The notes under the pieces: model-generated
What the model saw: only the letters and a program-made list of their open reading frames with translations
Database searches by the model: none
What the model was told of the DNA's origin: nothing
NCBI GenBank assembly: GCA_038240665.1
Contig: JBBRGN010000227.1
Span: forward strand, 1 to 8,203
DNA length: 8,203 bases
Source: Haliscomenobacter sp038240665
Lineage (GTDB): Bacteria; Bacteroidota; Bacteroidia; Chitinophagales; Saprospiraceae
Direction: 5' to 3'
In this document: in pieces, positions 1 through 5,911 of the stretch
Layout of the letters: each line of letters starts with the position of its first letter
Numbering within the stretch: position 1 is the stretch's first letter
Position numbers and translations under genes: made by a program

Positions 1-651
1 AATAAATTGGGCAATAAATCCTATCAAATAACCGCCATACAAATCTTTTGGCTCATGTGCTTCGAGCATCAGTCGCGATACACCAACCAATCCAGACAAT
101 ACAATACCGATTATAAGTAAGGCGCTAAGGGTTATCTGCAAACTTTCGCCATTGAACCAAGGAAGTGTAAAAGTGGGGTACTCCGGAAAAAAAGTCATGG
201 TAATGATGATCATAGCCACCAATCCACCCATACCAGTAGAATGCGCGCTGATTTTTGAAAAAATATTGATAAAAAAAGCCAAAAAGAGGGCAATAGTTGC
301 ACCCAATACAAAGCTGCTATAGATGTTTGGGATAAGAGTGTTGCTCAACAGGTTTCTAAACAGCCATAAATAGAATATACCGCTAATGATATAAGGCCCG
401 ATGCGATCTTGCTTGTCGGGAAGTTCTATCGATTTAACCAGCCCGGTAAAACGCAACATGGCTACAGCCATTCCTGGAATAAAAAAAGAGGACAAAAAGA
501 CTTGTAAAATCAATAACCGAGAGCTGGCCTCGGTTAAACTATTGACCCCAAATAAGAAAGGATTAACCGATAAAAGAATGACCAACATATAGGTAATCAT
601 CAGAAGAGGATGAAAAATAAAAGAGATCAATCTGGCCAGGTAGTACATCAT
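1..651 (-). CDS. PAP2-like integral membrane protein, partial (3' end outside window)
   Basis: The frame is open from an ATG at 651 to the left edge: 217 codons with no stop, so the C-terminus is missing. An in-frame TAA lies directly before the ATG, and a second ATG follows it, so the start is 651 or 648. The protein is strongly hydrophobic, with about six membrane segments (roughly residues 8-30, 46-67, 85-103, 112-131, 142-156, 173-191). It carries S192-R193-x5-H199-x3-D203, which fits the third motif of the PAP2 (type 2 phosphatidic acid phosphatase) family. 'SAHSTG' at 135-140 sits where family motif 2 (PSGH) is expected. The first motif (Kx6RP) is not canonical; only 'DKQDRIGPY' at 79-87 lies near its place. 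Known PAP2 enzymes dephosphorylate lipid or isoprenoid phosphates at the membrane. Whether this divergent form is catalytic is unclear. It is transcribed away from the mscS gene. The family call is moderately sure; a function is not assigned. Confidence 0.72.
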   Translation of the reverse strand, partial: MMYYLARLISFIFHPLLMITYMLVILLSVNPFLFGVNSLTEASSRLLILQVFLSSFFIPGMAVAMLRFTGLVKSIELPDKQDRIGPYIISGIFYLWLFRNLLSNTLIPNIYSSFVLGATIALFLAFFINIFSKISAHSTGMGGLVAMIIITMTFFPEYPTFTLPWFNGESLQITLSALLIIGIVLSGLVGVSRLMLEAHEPKDLYGGYLIGFIAQFI

Positions 652-714
652 TTAGTATTTTTTCGAGTCTATTCCCGCACAAATTAAACAATTAGCCCCA
701 ACTCCTTCTTCCTC

Positions 715-724
715 ACAGTACTGT
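715..724. promoter_or_regulatory. 10-bp perfect palindrome in the divergent PAP2-like/mscS region
   Basis: ACAGTACTGT reads identically on both strands. It lies directly before the hairpin at 724-753, in the short gap between two divergent genes, where an operator could act on either one. No regulator is identified. A 10-bp palindrome can also occur by chance, so the regulatory role is inference. Confidence 0.3.
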
Positions 725-753
725 TTGCTCAAAATTTCCTATTTTCGAGCAAA
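724..753 (+). promoter_or_regulatory. Hairpin just upstream of the mscS start
   Basis: TTTGCTC (724-730) pairs with GAGCAAA (747-753). Inside it AAAAT (731-735) pairs with ATTTT (741-745), leaving one bulged C at 746 and a 5-nt TTCCT loop. That makes 12 base pairs ending 13 nt before the mscS ATG. There is no T-run after it, so it is not a standard terminator. It could be a 5'-leader structure affecting translation, or a protein-binding inverted repeat. The structure is visible in the sequence; its function is inference. Confidence 0.45.
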
Positions 754-766
754 CGATTGTTGGGCA

Positions 767-2119
767 ATGAATGAATTTTTACAAAAGATCCTGGTTGAAT
801 TTGGAGGTTTTTCCATTACCATTTGGCACGTATTACTAGCGATAGCTATTCTATTCTTGTTGTTGGTATTGGATTGGATATTGGTTGCTCGATTTTTACC
901 CCCTTTGTTCACACAATTTCAGGTTGAAACGGCGCGTAGAAGACAAGTTGCCCGACGTATACAGCCTTTTTTCTTATACCTAGCCATTCTCATCTGGGTG
1001 GTTTTCACCGGAATTGACTTTACTTTTTATCAAAAAGGTACACAGTGGATTGGATTTTCTACGCTGCTTCGAGGTCTGATCATCTGGCAATTTGCTCGAA
1101 TTGCTGATATCCTAATCGGCCGAGTAGTTATCCTCAATTCTTTGCAAAAACAAAGGGAACAAGGAAGCACATTCCTAAGTGGTGGCAAAAATGCTACCCA
1201 AAATGATTGGAAAAAATCCAATCTCTACCTCCGGTATGTTGTTTATCTTTTTGCCATTTTACTAGTGGTTCAAGTTTTTCAGGTCGATTTTCTCCTTTTT
1301 GAAGGCAAATATGGCAAATCGATTTATTCTATTCGGGCTTCTAATGTGTTATTCGCCGCATTGGCGGTCATGTTTGCCCGATTGCTTACTTGGCTAACCA
1401 TCCATTTATTTTTGGTTGGTTTTTACAAAAAAAGAAAGCTAAATATCGGCTACCAGTATGCCATCAACCAGTTGATCAGCTACTTCATTTATTTTATTGC
1501 CGGAATCATTGCGCTCCATTTGCTGGGTGTCGACGTTTCAGTTATTGCGGGTGGTACGGTTGCTTTACTTGTAGGTGTAGGGATTGGGCTCCAACAAACT
1601 TTTAATGATTTTTTTTCAGGGATTCTACTTTTGTTTGAGCGCAGCGTAGAGGTTGGAGATGTGGTAGAAATTGAAGGATTAATTGGGGATGTAAAACGCA
1701 TTGGCCTTCGCACTTCGATTATCCAATCCCAAGACAATCGCACGGTCATTGTTCCCAATTCAAAATTGGTAAACGACAATGTTACCAACTGGAGTCATGG
1801 CGATGATGTAGCCCGTTTTTTTGTAACCGTAGGAGTGGGTTACGAATCAGATGTTCATTTGGTAAAAAAATTATTAATCCAAGCGGCACATAACCAACAT
1901 CCAAAAATCCTTTCTGATCGAGACATTATTGTGCGTTTAACCGATTTTGGAGATTCTGCTCTTCTATTTGAAGTTCACTTTTGGTCGGAGCAGTTCATGC
2001 GGATTGATGACTTGAAAAGCGATCTCCGTTTTGATATTGTAAGGCTTTTTAACGAGCATCATATTAGTATTCCTTTCCCTCAACAGGAAGTATCAATAAA
2101 AAAAATGCCAGCTGGGTAG
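767..2119 (+). CDS. MscS-family mechanosensitive ion channel
   Basis: A 450-residue inner-membrane channel of the small-conductance mechanosensitive family, which opens under membrane tension to release solutes during hypo-osmotic shock. It has more N-terminal membrane segments than E. coli MscS (286 residues): roughly 17-41, 66-86, 97-120, 154-176, 192-215 and 233-254. The Gly/Ala-rich pore helix follows at about 259-290 (AGGTVALLVGVGIGLQQ, then NDFFSGILLLFER). The cytoplasmic beta domain is at 295-340 (VEVGDVVEIEGLIGDVKRIG, then VIVPNSKLVND), and the C-terminal alpha/beta part ends with the typical 'IPFPQQEV' at 435-442. I chose the ATG at 767. The frame stays open upstream to a TTG at 725, but those 14 codons lie within a hairpin and add nothing family-like. 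The gene diverges from the PAP2-like gene and is followed by a gap before the skp genes. The family is clear; the exact subgroup is not. Confidence 0.93.
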   Translation: MNEFLQKILVEFGGFSITIWHVLLAIAILFLLLVLDWILVARFLPPLFTQFQVETARRRQVARRIQPFFLYLAILIWVVFTGIDFTFYQKGTQWIGFSTLLRGLIIWQFARIADILIGRVVILNSLQKQREQGSTFLSGGKNATQNDWKKSNLYLRYVVYLFAILLVVQVFQVDFLLFEGKYGKSIYSIRASNVLFAALAVMFARLLTWLTIHLFLVGFYKKRKLNIGYQYAINQLISYFIYFIAGIIALHLLGVDVSVIAGGTVALLVGVGIGLQQTFNDFFSGILLLFERSVEVGDVVEIEGLIGDVKRIGLRTSIIQSQDNRTVIVPNSKLVNDNVTNWSHGDDVARFFVTVGVGYESDVHLVKKLLIQAAHNQHPKILSDRDIIVRLTDFGDSALLFEVHFWSEQFMRIDDLKSDLRFDIVRLFNEHHISIPFPQQEVSIKKMPAG

Positions 2120-2148
2120 TTATTTTTTCTTAAAAAAACCAATTTCCC

Positions 2149-2167
2149 GTTAAACCTAAGTTAAACC
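2149..2167 (+). repeat. Direct repeat GTTAAACC x2, 11-bp period
   Basis: GTTAAACC occurs at 2149-2156 and again at 2160-2167, start to start 11 bp, about one helical turn. Such phasing is typical of binding sites for regulators that bind as tandem dimers. The pair lies about 75-95 bp upstream of the candidate -7 box of the first skp gene. The repeat is plain; the regulatory role is inference. Confidence 0.35.
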
Positions 2168-2169
2168 AG

Positions 2170-2192
2170 GTGCAGTCGCCGGAAGATTGCAC
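2170..2192 (+). terminator. Hairpin between mscS and skp; weak terminator or operator
   Basis: GTGCAGTC (2170-2177) pairs with GATTGCAC (2185-2192), 8 pairs including one G-T, around a 7-nt loop. It lies 50 nt after the mscS stop. It is followed only by TAAATTTC rather than a clean T-run, so termination would be weak. A regulatory role for the downstream skp promoter is the main alternative. Confidence 0.3.
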
Positions 2193-2242
2193 TAAATTTC
2201 GGTTACAAAGTGCGGTTGATCACGTCGAAAGACTAACAATTG

Positions 2243-2250
2243 TAACTTTG
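2243..2250 (+). promoter_or_regulatory. Candidate -7 promoter element for the first skp gene
   Basis: TAACTTTG matches the Bacteroidota -7 consensus TAnnTTTG. A TTG at 2216-2218 lies 24 nt upstream, just beyond the usual 17-23 nt spacing for the -33 element. Transcription would begin near 2256, leaving a leader of about 30 nt before the ATG at 2289. Confidence 0.5.
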
Positions 2251-2288
2251 GAAGAATTTAAATCATCACCATTAATCCGTTTTCAATC

Positions 2289-2819
2289 ATGCAAACAACA
2301 TTTTCTTCCCTGCTCAAGCATACAGCGCTTACCATTGTCTTTTTTGTAGCAGTGGCCGTTACCGTTCAAGCACAGCGCATTGCATCTGTTGATGTGAGTA
2401 GAGTATTGTCTAGTATCTCCGATTACAAAGTAGCGGAAGATGAATTGGATAAGTTGGCCTCACGCTGGCGCCAAGAAATTGCCTTGGAATACGATAAAAT
2501 TAAAGGGATGTACAACCGTTACCAGGCTGAACAAGTCCTTTTGAGTGACGAAGCTCGCAAACAACGCGAGGATGAAATCATGAATAAAGAAAAGGATGTG
2601 CGCGACATGCAAAGGGTACGCTTTGGTCCAGAAGGCGAACTCTACAAAAGACGTCAAGAGCTAGTTCGTCCCATCCAAGATCGAGTTTACGCAGCAATCG
2701 AAACTTATGCAAAAGAGCGTGGTTACGATTTCATTTTTGATAAAGGCGGATCAGCTGGAATGATTTTTTCCAATCCTCAATATGATAAAACCGACGATGT
2801 TATTGCTCGCTTGAAATAA
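2289..2819 (+). CDS. skp: OmpH/Skp-family periplasmic chaperone, first copy
   Basis: A 176-residue secreted protein. Residues 1-28 form a signal peptide: K10/H11, a hydrophobic core at 13-24, and an AxA-like site VQA|Q after A28. The mature part starts with the short beta strand typical of Skp (RIASVDVSRVL, 30-40). A long charged helical hairpin follows (about 46-140, rich in E, K, R and Q). The conserved C-terminal strand 'RGYDFIFDKGG' is at 144-154 with a Bacteroidota-type tail ending 'NPQYDKTDDVIARLK'. Skp trimers hold unfolded outer-membrane proteins in the periplasm for delivery to the BAM machinery. The ATG at 2289 begins directly with the signal peptide, so the start is secure. A second paralog follows 139 bp downstream. 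No bamA lies next to the pair here, though Bacteroidota skp pairs often sit beside bamA. Confidence 0.9.
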   Translation: MQTTFSSLLKHTALTIVFFVAVAVTVQAQRIASVDVSRVLSSISDYKVAEDELDKLASRWRQEIALEYDKIKGMYNRYQAEQVLLSDEARKQREDEIMNKEKDVRDMQRVRFGPEGELYKRRQELVRPIQDRVYAAIETYAKERGYDFIFDKGGSAGMIFSNPQYDKTDDVIARLK

Positions 2820-2853
2820 ATCGAGTAAAACATATCAGGAACATTTATTGCAA

Positions 2854-2886
2854 TTGATGGAATTTTCTGGAAAAACTGTATTTTTG
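2854..2886 (+). promoter_or_regulatory. Candidate promoter of the second skp gene
   Basis: TTG at 2854-2856 is followed after 22 nt by TATTTTTG at 2879-2886, a good match to the Bacteroidota -33/-7 pattern (TTG, N17-23, TAnnTTTG). Transcription would begin near 2892, with a leader of about 65 nt. It lies downstream of the first in-frame start codons, which supports the later ATG at 2959 as the true start. Confidence 0.5.
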
Positions 2887-2958
2887 CCCCGCTCATTAAC
2901 GATTGAATTAGAATACATTAAATTTTTAATGGGAAAACCACTGAAAAAGACAACAACA

Positions 2959-3465
2959 ATGAAAAACTGGATGCACGCCGGTGGCTTGGTAATCATCGCA
3001 CTACTTATGACCGTAGCTGTTCAAGCACAAAAGTTTGGCTACATCAATTCCTCTGCGCTTTTGATAGAATTGCCAGAAGTGAAACAAGCAGAATCTAATC
3101 TTGACGCTTTTCAAAAGCAATTGCAAAAGAAAGGCCAGGATATGGTTACTAAGTTTCAGGCAGAGGTACAAGTTTACCAAAAGAAGGTTGAACTTGGAGA
3201 ACTTTCTCCAAAACAACAAGAAGAGGAAGAAAAACGCTTGGAAGCAGTGCGTACAGAGCTTGGTAAATACGAGCAGGACATGACCACTCAAATTCAAACC
3301 AAACGCGAAACTTTACTCAAACCAATCTACGACAAAGTGAATGATGCCATTAAAGCAGTAGCTACTGAAGGTGGTTTTCAATACATTTTTGATCAAGGTG
3401 TACTGTTGTATTTTGAAGCAAGCTCCGATATTAGCGCTTTAGTGAAAAAGAAATTAGGCATCTAA
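2959..3465 (+). CDS. skp: OmpH/Skp-family periplasmic chaperone, second copy
   Basis: A 168-residue secreted protein from the ATG at 2959. The frame is open upstream to 2848, but the extra 37 residues look like translated leader. A classic signal peptide starts at 2959 (K2, hydrophobic core 9-20, VQA|Q cleavage after A23). An ATG at 2929 is a less likely alternative. The mature protein shows the Skp plan: strand 'KFGYINSSALL' (25-35), a long charged coiled hairpin (about 42-135, with Q/K/E-rich stretches), then 'GGFQYIFDQG' (138-147) and a short hydrophobic tail. It likely shares the role of the first copy as a holdase for outer-membrane proteins; mixed trimers are possible but not shown. The two copies share an 11-nt match (GTTCAAGCACA) at the signal-cleavage site but are otherwise well diverged. 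It ends just before a strong bidirectional terminator. Confidence 0.9.
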   Translation: MKNWMHAGGLVIIALLMTVAVQAQKFGYINSSALLIELPEVKQAESNLDAFQKQLQKKGQDMVTKFQAEVQVYQKKVELGELSPKQQEEEEKRLEAVRTELGKYEQDMTTQIQTKRETLLKPIYDKVNDAIKAVATEGGFQYIFDQGVLLYFEASSDISALVKKKLGI

Positions 3466-3499
3466 TTCCGCTTTATCGTTTTCAATTTACTTGCTTAAG

Positions 3500-3538
3500 A
3501 AAAGGCATCATTGGAATCATTTTTCAATGATGCCTTTT
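3500..3538. terminator. Bidirectional intrinsic terminator between skp and UPF0548 genes
   Basis: AAAAGGCATCATTG (3500-3513) pairs perfectly with CAATGATGCCTTTT (3525-3538), a 14-bp stem. Three more pairs can form inside the 11-nt loop. The A and T runs at the stem base give a T-tract whichever strand is transcribed (TTTTATATT on plus, TTTTCTT on minus). It serves two convergent genes. The right arm and part of the loop also encode the last residues of the UPF0548 protein. Confidence 0.85.
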
Positions 3539-4101
3539 ATATTGATTAGCCGATACATTTGCTTTTTTGAAGCGCTGGCAAATCGTTTTTGCATGTGGCG
3601 CGCAAATGGATAACCTAACCAAGTGTACCATTTTGCGGGTCGAGAAAAAGCTTCAATGTGATACCATACCGTATCATCAGATCTCATTTCCACCCAAAAT
3701 ACCTCCTCGCCACATTCTATATGCGCTGGTAAGGTGCCATAGGCAAATCCAAATCGCCGTTCTTCGTCAATGGTGTATACAATCCGGCAGGAATTTCTCC
3801 ACCAAAGCCCTCCTAATTTGAAATACATGGCCACCGTATTACCGGCAATTATCGGTGCATGTTCCGGTAATATCTTTGTCCATGTTTCAGGAAACATTCG
3901 CCAATCTATCATTGCTTTTTTTCCGGCTTCAAAAATTTCTTTCCCTTCACCCAATTGAATTGAATTGCGATCGTGATCAAATTGTGGTGGAAATATTCCC
4001 GCAGTAGCTCTTACCTGTGAATAGCTATAGATGAGTTTTTTTTGCTGATCCAAAAAGCGATCAAGCCTGATTGCATCCGGAAGTTGGAAAGAAATACGCA
4101 T
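3517..4101 (-). CDS. UPF0548 / DUF1990 family protein
   Basis: A 194-residue protein starting at an ATG (4101) and ending in TGA (3517-3519). It matches the DUF1990 (UPF0548) pattern: 'SYSQVRATAG' (26-35), 'FDHDRNSIQLGEGKEIFEAG' (41-60), W67, 'NSCRIVYTIDEERRFGFAYG' (103-122), 'LPAHIECGEEVFWVE' (124-138), 'VWYHIEAFSRPA' (145-156). No signal peptide or membrane segment is evident, so it is probably cytoplasmic. The family has no established biochemical role that I know of, and I assign none. It lies 66 bp downstream of trmB on the same strand. I see no -7 element in that gap, so co-transcription with trmB is likely. Its last codons (GIIEK and stop) are encoded inside the terminator hairpin shared with the convergent skp gene. 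The family call is strong. Confidence 0.88.
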   Translation of the reverse strand: MRISFQLPDAIRLDRFLDQQKKLIYSYSQVRATAGIFPPQFDHDRNSIQLGEGKEIFEAGKKAMIDWRMFPETWTKILPEHAPIIAGNTVAMYFKLGGLWWRNSCRIVYTIDEERRFGFAYGTLPAHIECGEEVFWVEMRSDDTVWYHIEAFSRPAKWYTWLGYPFARHMQKRFASASKKQMYRLINIKGIIEK

Positions 4102-4167
4102 ACCTTTTCAGTTTTCAAGCTTTAGAAAAGTACTAAACTTTATCTGTTTTTGAAAAAAATCTAAGCA

Positions 4168-4860
4168 TCAGTTCAGCTTAAATTGAATGTACTTGATCGT
4201 CTTCTGTTCGGCGAGGTGCATTTTTTCATAATGCGTTTTGATGGCCAATTCTGGAAGAGGGAGCAGTCTGGAATAAATATCATCGTCTTGATAAAGCAAG
4301 GTAGCTTCTTGATCCTTATTGAGTACGCTTAAAGTATATTGATGCAGTCTAATTTCATCCGTTTTGAGATGTATAGAGGCATCTTTTTTGAGTACCTGCC
4401 GGTATTTTTCGAGAAAAAATGGCGAAGTAAGTCGTTTTACCGATCTGTTGTCCAGCAAAAATGGATCTGGAAAGGTGATCCAAATTTCACTAACCTCTTG
4501 GGGTACAAAAAAGAATGGTATCTGTTCTATGCGTGTACGTAGGAAAGCAACATTCGGTAAGTTATTTTTCAAGGCGATATCAGCACCTTTCCAAATCCGG
4601 GCGCCTTTAATATCTACACCAATAAAATTACGTTCAGGATACATTTGCCCTAATGCTACACTGTACTCTCCCCTACCGCATGCCAACTCCAACGTTATAG
4701 GCTTGCTATTTTTAAAAAAACTTTCCCCCCACTTGCCCTTCATATCCACTTCAGCTCCGTTAGCTCCTATCAAAACTGGATGCTGTACATTGAAGTTTTC
4801 AAAGACGTTGGGATAACTCAGTAATGCAGCAAATTTTTGCAGCTTATTTAACTTATTCAT
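4168..4860 (-). CDS. trmB: tRNA (guanine-N7-)-methyltransferase TrmB
   Basis: A 230-residue enzyme (E. coli TrmB has 239) that transfers a methyl group from S-adenosylmethionine to N7 of guanine 46 in the tRNA variable loop. Visible family motifs are the SAM-binding loop 'LELACGRGEYS' at 57-67 (E58, G62, G64); 'FIGVDIKGARIWKGA' at 79-93 with the ribose-binding acid D83; 'FLRTRIEQI' at 106-114; the TrmB signature 'TFPDPF' at 129-134 followed by basic K142-R143; 'LKTD' at 165-168; and 'THYE' at 209-212. All key positions are present, so it should be active. It starts at an ATG (4860) about 50 nt after a likely transcription start and is followed by the UPF0548 gene. Confidence 0.95.
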   Translation of the reverse strand: MNKLNKLQKFAALLSYPNVFENFNVQHPVLIGANGAEVDMKGKWGESFFKNSKPITLELACGRGEYSVALGQMYPERNFIGVDIKGARIWKGADIALKNNLPNVAFLRTRIEQIPFFFVPQEVSEIWITFPDPFLLDNRSVKRLTSPFFLEKYRQVLKKDASIHLKTDEIRLHQYTLSVLNKDQEATLLYQDDDIYSRLLPLPELAIKTHYEKMHLAEQKTIKYIQFKLN

Positions 4861-4917
4861 GGCAACGATAAACTAATGGTAGTTCCCTTTTATTAAAGAG
4901 ATATTTCAAATGCGTGC

Positions 4918-4951
4918 CAAAGGTAATAAAATCAACAAACCCATAAGACAA
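4918..4951 (-). promoter_or_regulatory. Candidate trmB promoter
   Basis: On the minus strand, TTG (4949-4951) is followed after 23 nt by TACCTTTG (4918-4925). This fits the Bacteroidota -33/-7 pattern at the upper spacing limit. Transcription would start near 4911, about 50 nt before the trmB ATG. It lies in the 142-bp gap after the thioredoxin-like gene, so trmB need not depend on that gene's promoter. Confidence 0.5.
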
Positions 4952-5002
4952 GGCTAATCCGGAATGTAGTCCTTAGGAAAAAAACTAAATCCCGAACCAA
5001 CT

Positions 5003-5641
5003 CTAAACAATAAGCAAAGATGCTTTGCCTATTTCGGCTAATATTTCTTGTTGCACGCTGTAGCTTTTATCTTTCGCATACCACCGTTGTACCTGGGTAT
5101 GCAATTCATCCCAGCGTTTTTTGTTGGCATTGAGATCTTTGATTTCCGCAATTTTAGCCAATTCCTCTAAGACAAATGCCTGTAGAGCCGCCGGCCTTGG
5201 TCCCCATTGACCCAAAACTTTTAATGACTCGGAATCGAGTAAAATAAGTTTTGGAATAGACCTGGTTCCCTTGGTCAAAAAGGCATCCATCAGCTTAGGA
5301 TTTTCATCCCGAAATAAGATACGGTAAACAATCTTGTCGTTAAGCTTGGACATTTTATTGAGTACAGGTAACACTTGTGCTGCATCATTACACCAGCTTT
5401 CTGTCAAAACCAGCCAAGTCATGGGAGCGGCTTTGGCCATTTGTACCCTAGTTATGGCCATCATCCTAGCGGTTTTGTCCAAGCGCTCCATACTGATGAG
5501 GTTTATACGCGTAGAATGAATAAGATCATCTACGCTGTCCGGGTTTCGGTGGTGGTATTGAGCCAATAAATCTTCATTGTGTTGGGCATAAGCTTCATAG
5601 GTTAGGCTTTGCTCAATTAGCGTCCTTTTAAGTGTTTGCAT
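5003..5641 (-). CDS. Thioredoxin-family protein with a single active-site cysteine
   Basis: A 212-residue protein starting at an ATG (5641). A helical N-terminal part (about 1-70) precedes a thioredoxin-like fold: strand 'TWLVLTESWCNDAAQVLP' (75-92) holding the active-site position, strand 'IVYRILF' (104-110), the cis-proline segment 'TRSIPKLILLD' (126-136, P130), then a long C-terminal helical region (150-205). The usual CxxC is WC84NDA: only the first cysteine remains, and it is the only cysteine in the protein. This fits the thioredoxin-like family with 'WC[GN]DA' sites found in Bacteroidota and Firmicutes (probably Thioredoxin_9), from memory. It cannot do ordinary two-cysteine dithiol exchange; a monothiol or non-redox role is possible. 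There is no signal peptide, so it is probably cytoplasmic. It is separated by 270 bp from the upstream patatin gene and is probably transcribed alone. Confidence 0.85.
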   Translation of the reverse strand: MQTLKRTLIEQSLTYEAYAQHNEDLLAQYHHRNPDSVDDLIHSTRINLISMERLDKTARMMAITRVQMAKAAPMTWLVLTESWCNDAAQVLPVLNKMSKLNDKIVYRILFRDENPKLMDAFLTKGTRSIPKLILLDSESLKVLGQWGPRPAALQAFVLEELAKIAEIKDLNANKKRWDELHTQVQRWYAKDKSYSVQQEILAEIGKASLLIV

Positions 5642-5719
5642 GGGAACCTAAAAATTTTTTACGTTATCGTAATACAGCGTACGTTCAACTAAATCTTCAA
5701 AATAGAAGCAAATTCATTT

Positions 5720-5727
5720 CAAATCTA
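5720..5727 (-). promoter_or_regulatory. Possible -7 element for the thioredoxin-like gene
   Basis: On the minus strand TAGATTTG matches TAnnTTTG about 80 nt before the ATG at 5641. No TTG lies 17-23 nt upstream of it, so the call is weak. Confidence 0.25.
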
Positions 5728-5813
5728 CACTAAAATGTATCTCTTCTGCTTATTTTAGGGCTGAGACAAAAATAATTAATGTGAATTAACAGCCTTTTTT
5801 TCGTCACCCTACA

Positions 5814-5857
5814 TCAAAAAACCTCGCAACAGCAGCGCAGTAGGATACGTTTTTTGA
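5814..5857. repeat. 9-bp perfect inverted repeat in the intergenic region
   Basis: TCAAAAAAC (5814-5822) and GTTTTTTGA (5849-5857) are exact reverse complements around a 26-nt, GC-richer spacer. The spacer can form a small internal CGC/GCG stem. The arms are mostly A/T runs, so chance is possible. It could be part of the 3' end of the patatin transcript, a small RNA or a binding site; none is shown. Confidence 0.35.
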
Positions 5858-5866
5858 CTCGACTTA

Positions 5867-5898
5867 CAAAAAATAAGGATTTTCAAAAAAACCATCCT
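5867..5898 (-). terminator. Possible terminator after the patatin gene
   Basis: On the minus strand, 14 nt after the TAG stop, AGGAT pairs with ATCCT, and TTT with AAA inside (a GG bulge on one side). This is followed by TATTTTTTG. The stem is short and AT-rich, but position and T-run fit an intrinsic terminator. Confidence 0.4.
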
Positions 5899-5911
5899 GA
5901 CAGGTTGCGAT

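Larger units (their letters stand above)
5642..5911. other. 270-bp AT-rich intergenic region
   Basis: No coding region is supported here. It holds, from right to left along the minus strand, a weak terminator-like hairpin after the patatin stop (5867-5898), a 9-bp inverted repeat (5814-5857), and several A/T runs. Nearest the thioredoxin-like gene is a single -7-like match TAGATTTG (minus, 5720-5727), about 80 nt before its ATG, without a TTG at the proper distance upstream. TCGCAAC at 5824-5830 and GTTGCGA at 5904-5910 form a further long-range pair. Confidence 0.6.

Noticed and set aside
680..687. CAAATTAA as a minus-strand -7 box for the PAP2-like gene
   Set aside because: It fails the TAnnTTTG pattern by one base and has no TTG at the right distance.
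719..727. TACTGTTTG as a plus-strand -7 box for mscS
   Set aside because: It has three bases instead of two between TA and TTTG, and it lies within the palindrome and hairpin.
725..766. TTG-started 14-codon extension of the mscS protein
   Set aside because: It overlaps the hairpin arms, has no family similarity, and the ATG at 767 gives a normal N-terminus.
2848..2958. Upstream extension of the second skp protein (37 residues)
   Set aside because: It would bury the signal peptide and overlaps a good -33/-7 promoter; translation from 2959 gives a classic secreted Skp.
4364..4816. Long plus-strand open frame opposite trmB
   Set aside because: It is a shadow of trmB, whose motifs are complete; its own translation has no recognisable domain.
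4926..5002. Terminator after the thioredoxin-like gene
   Set aside because: A T-run exists on the minus strand near 4977-4984, but no stem of more than about four pairs precedes it.
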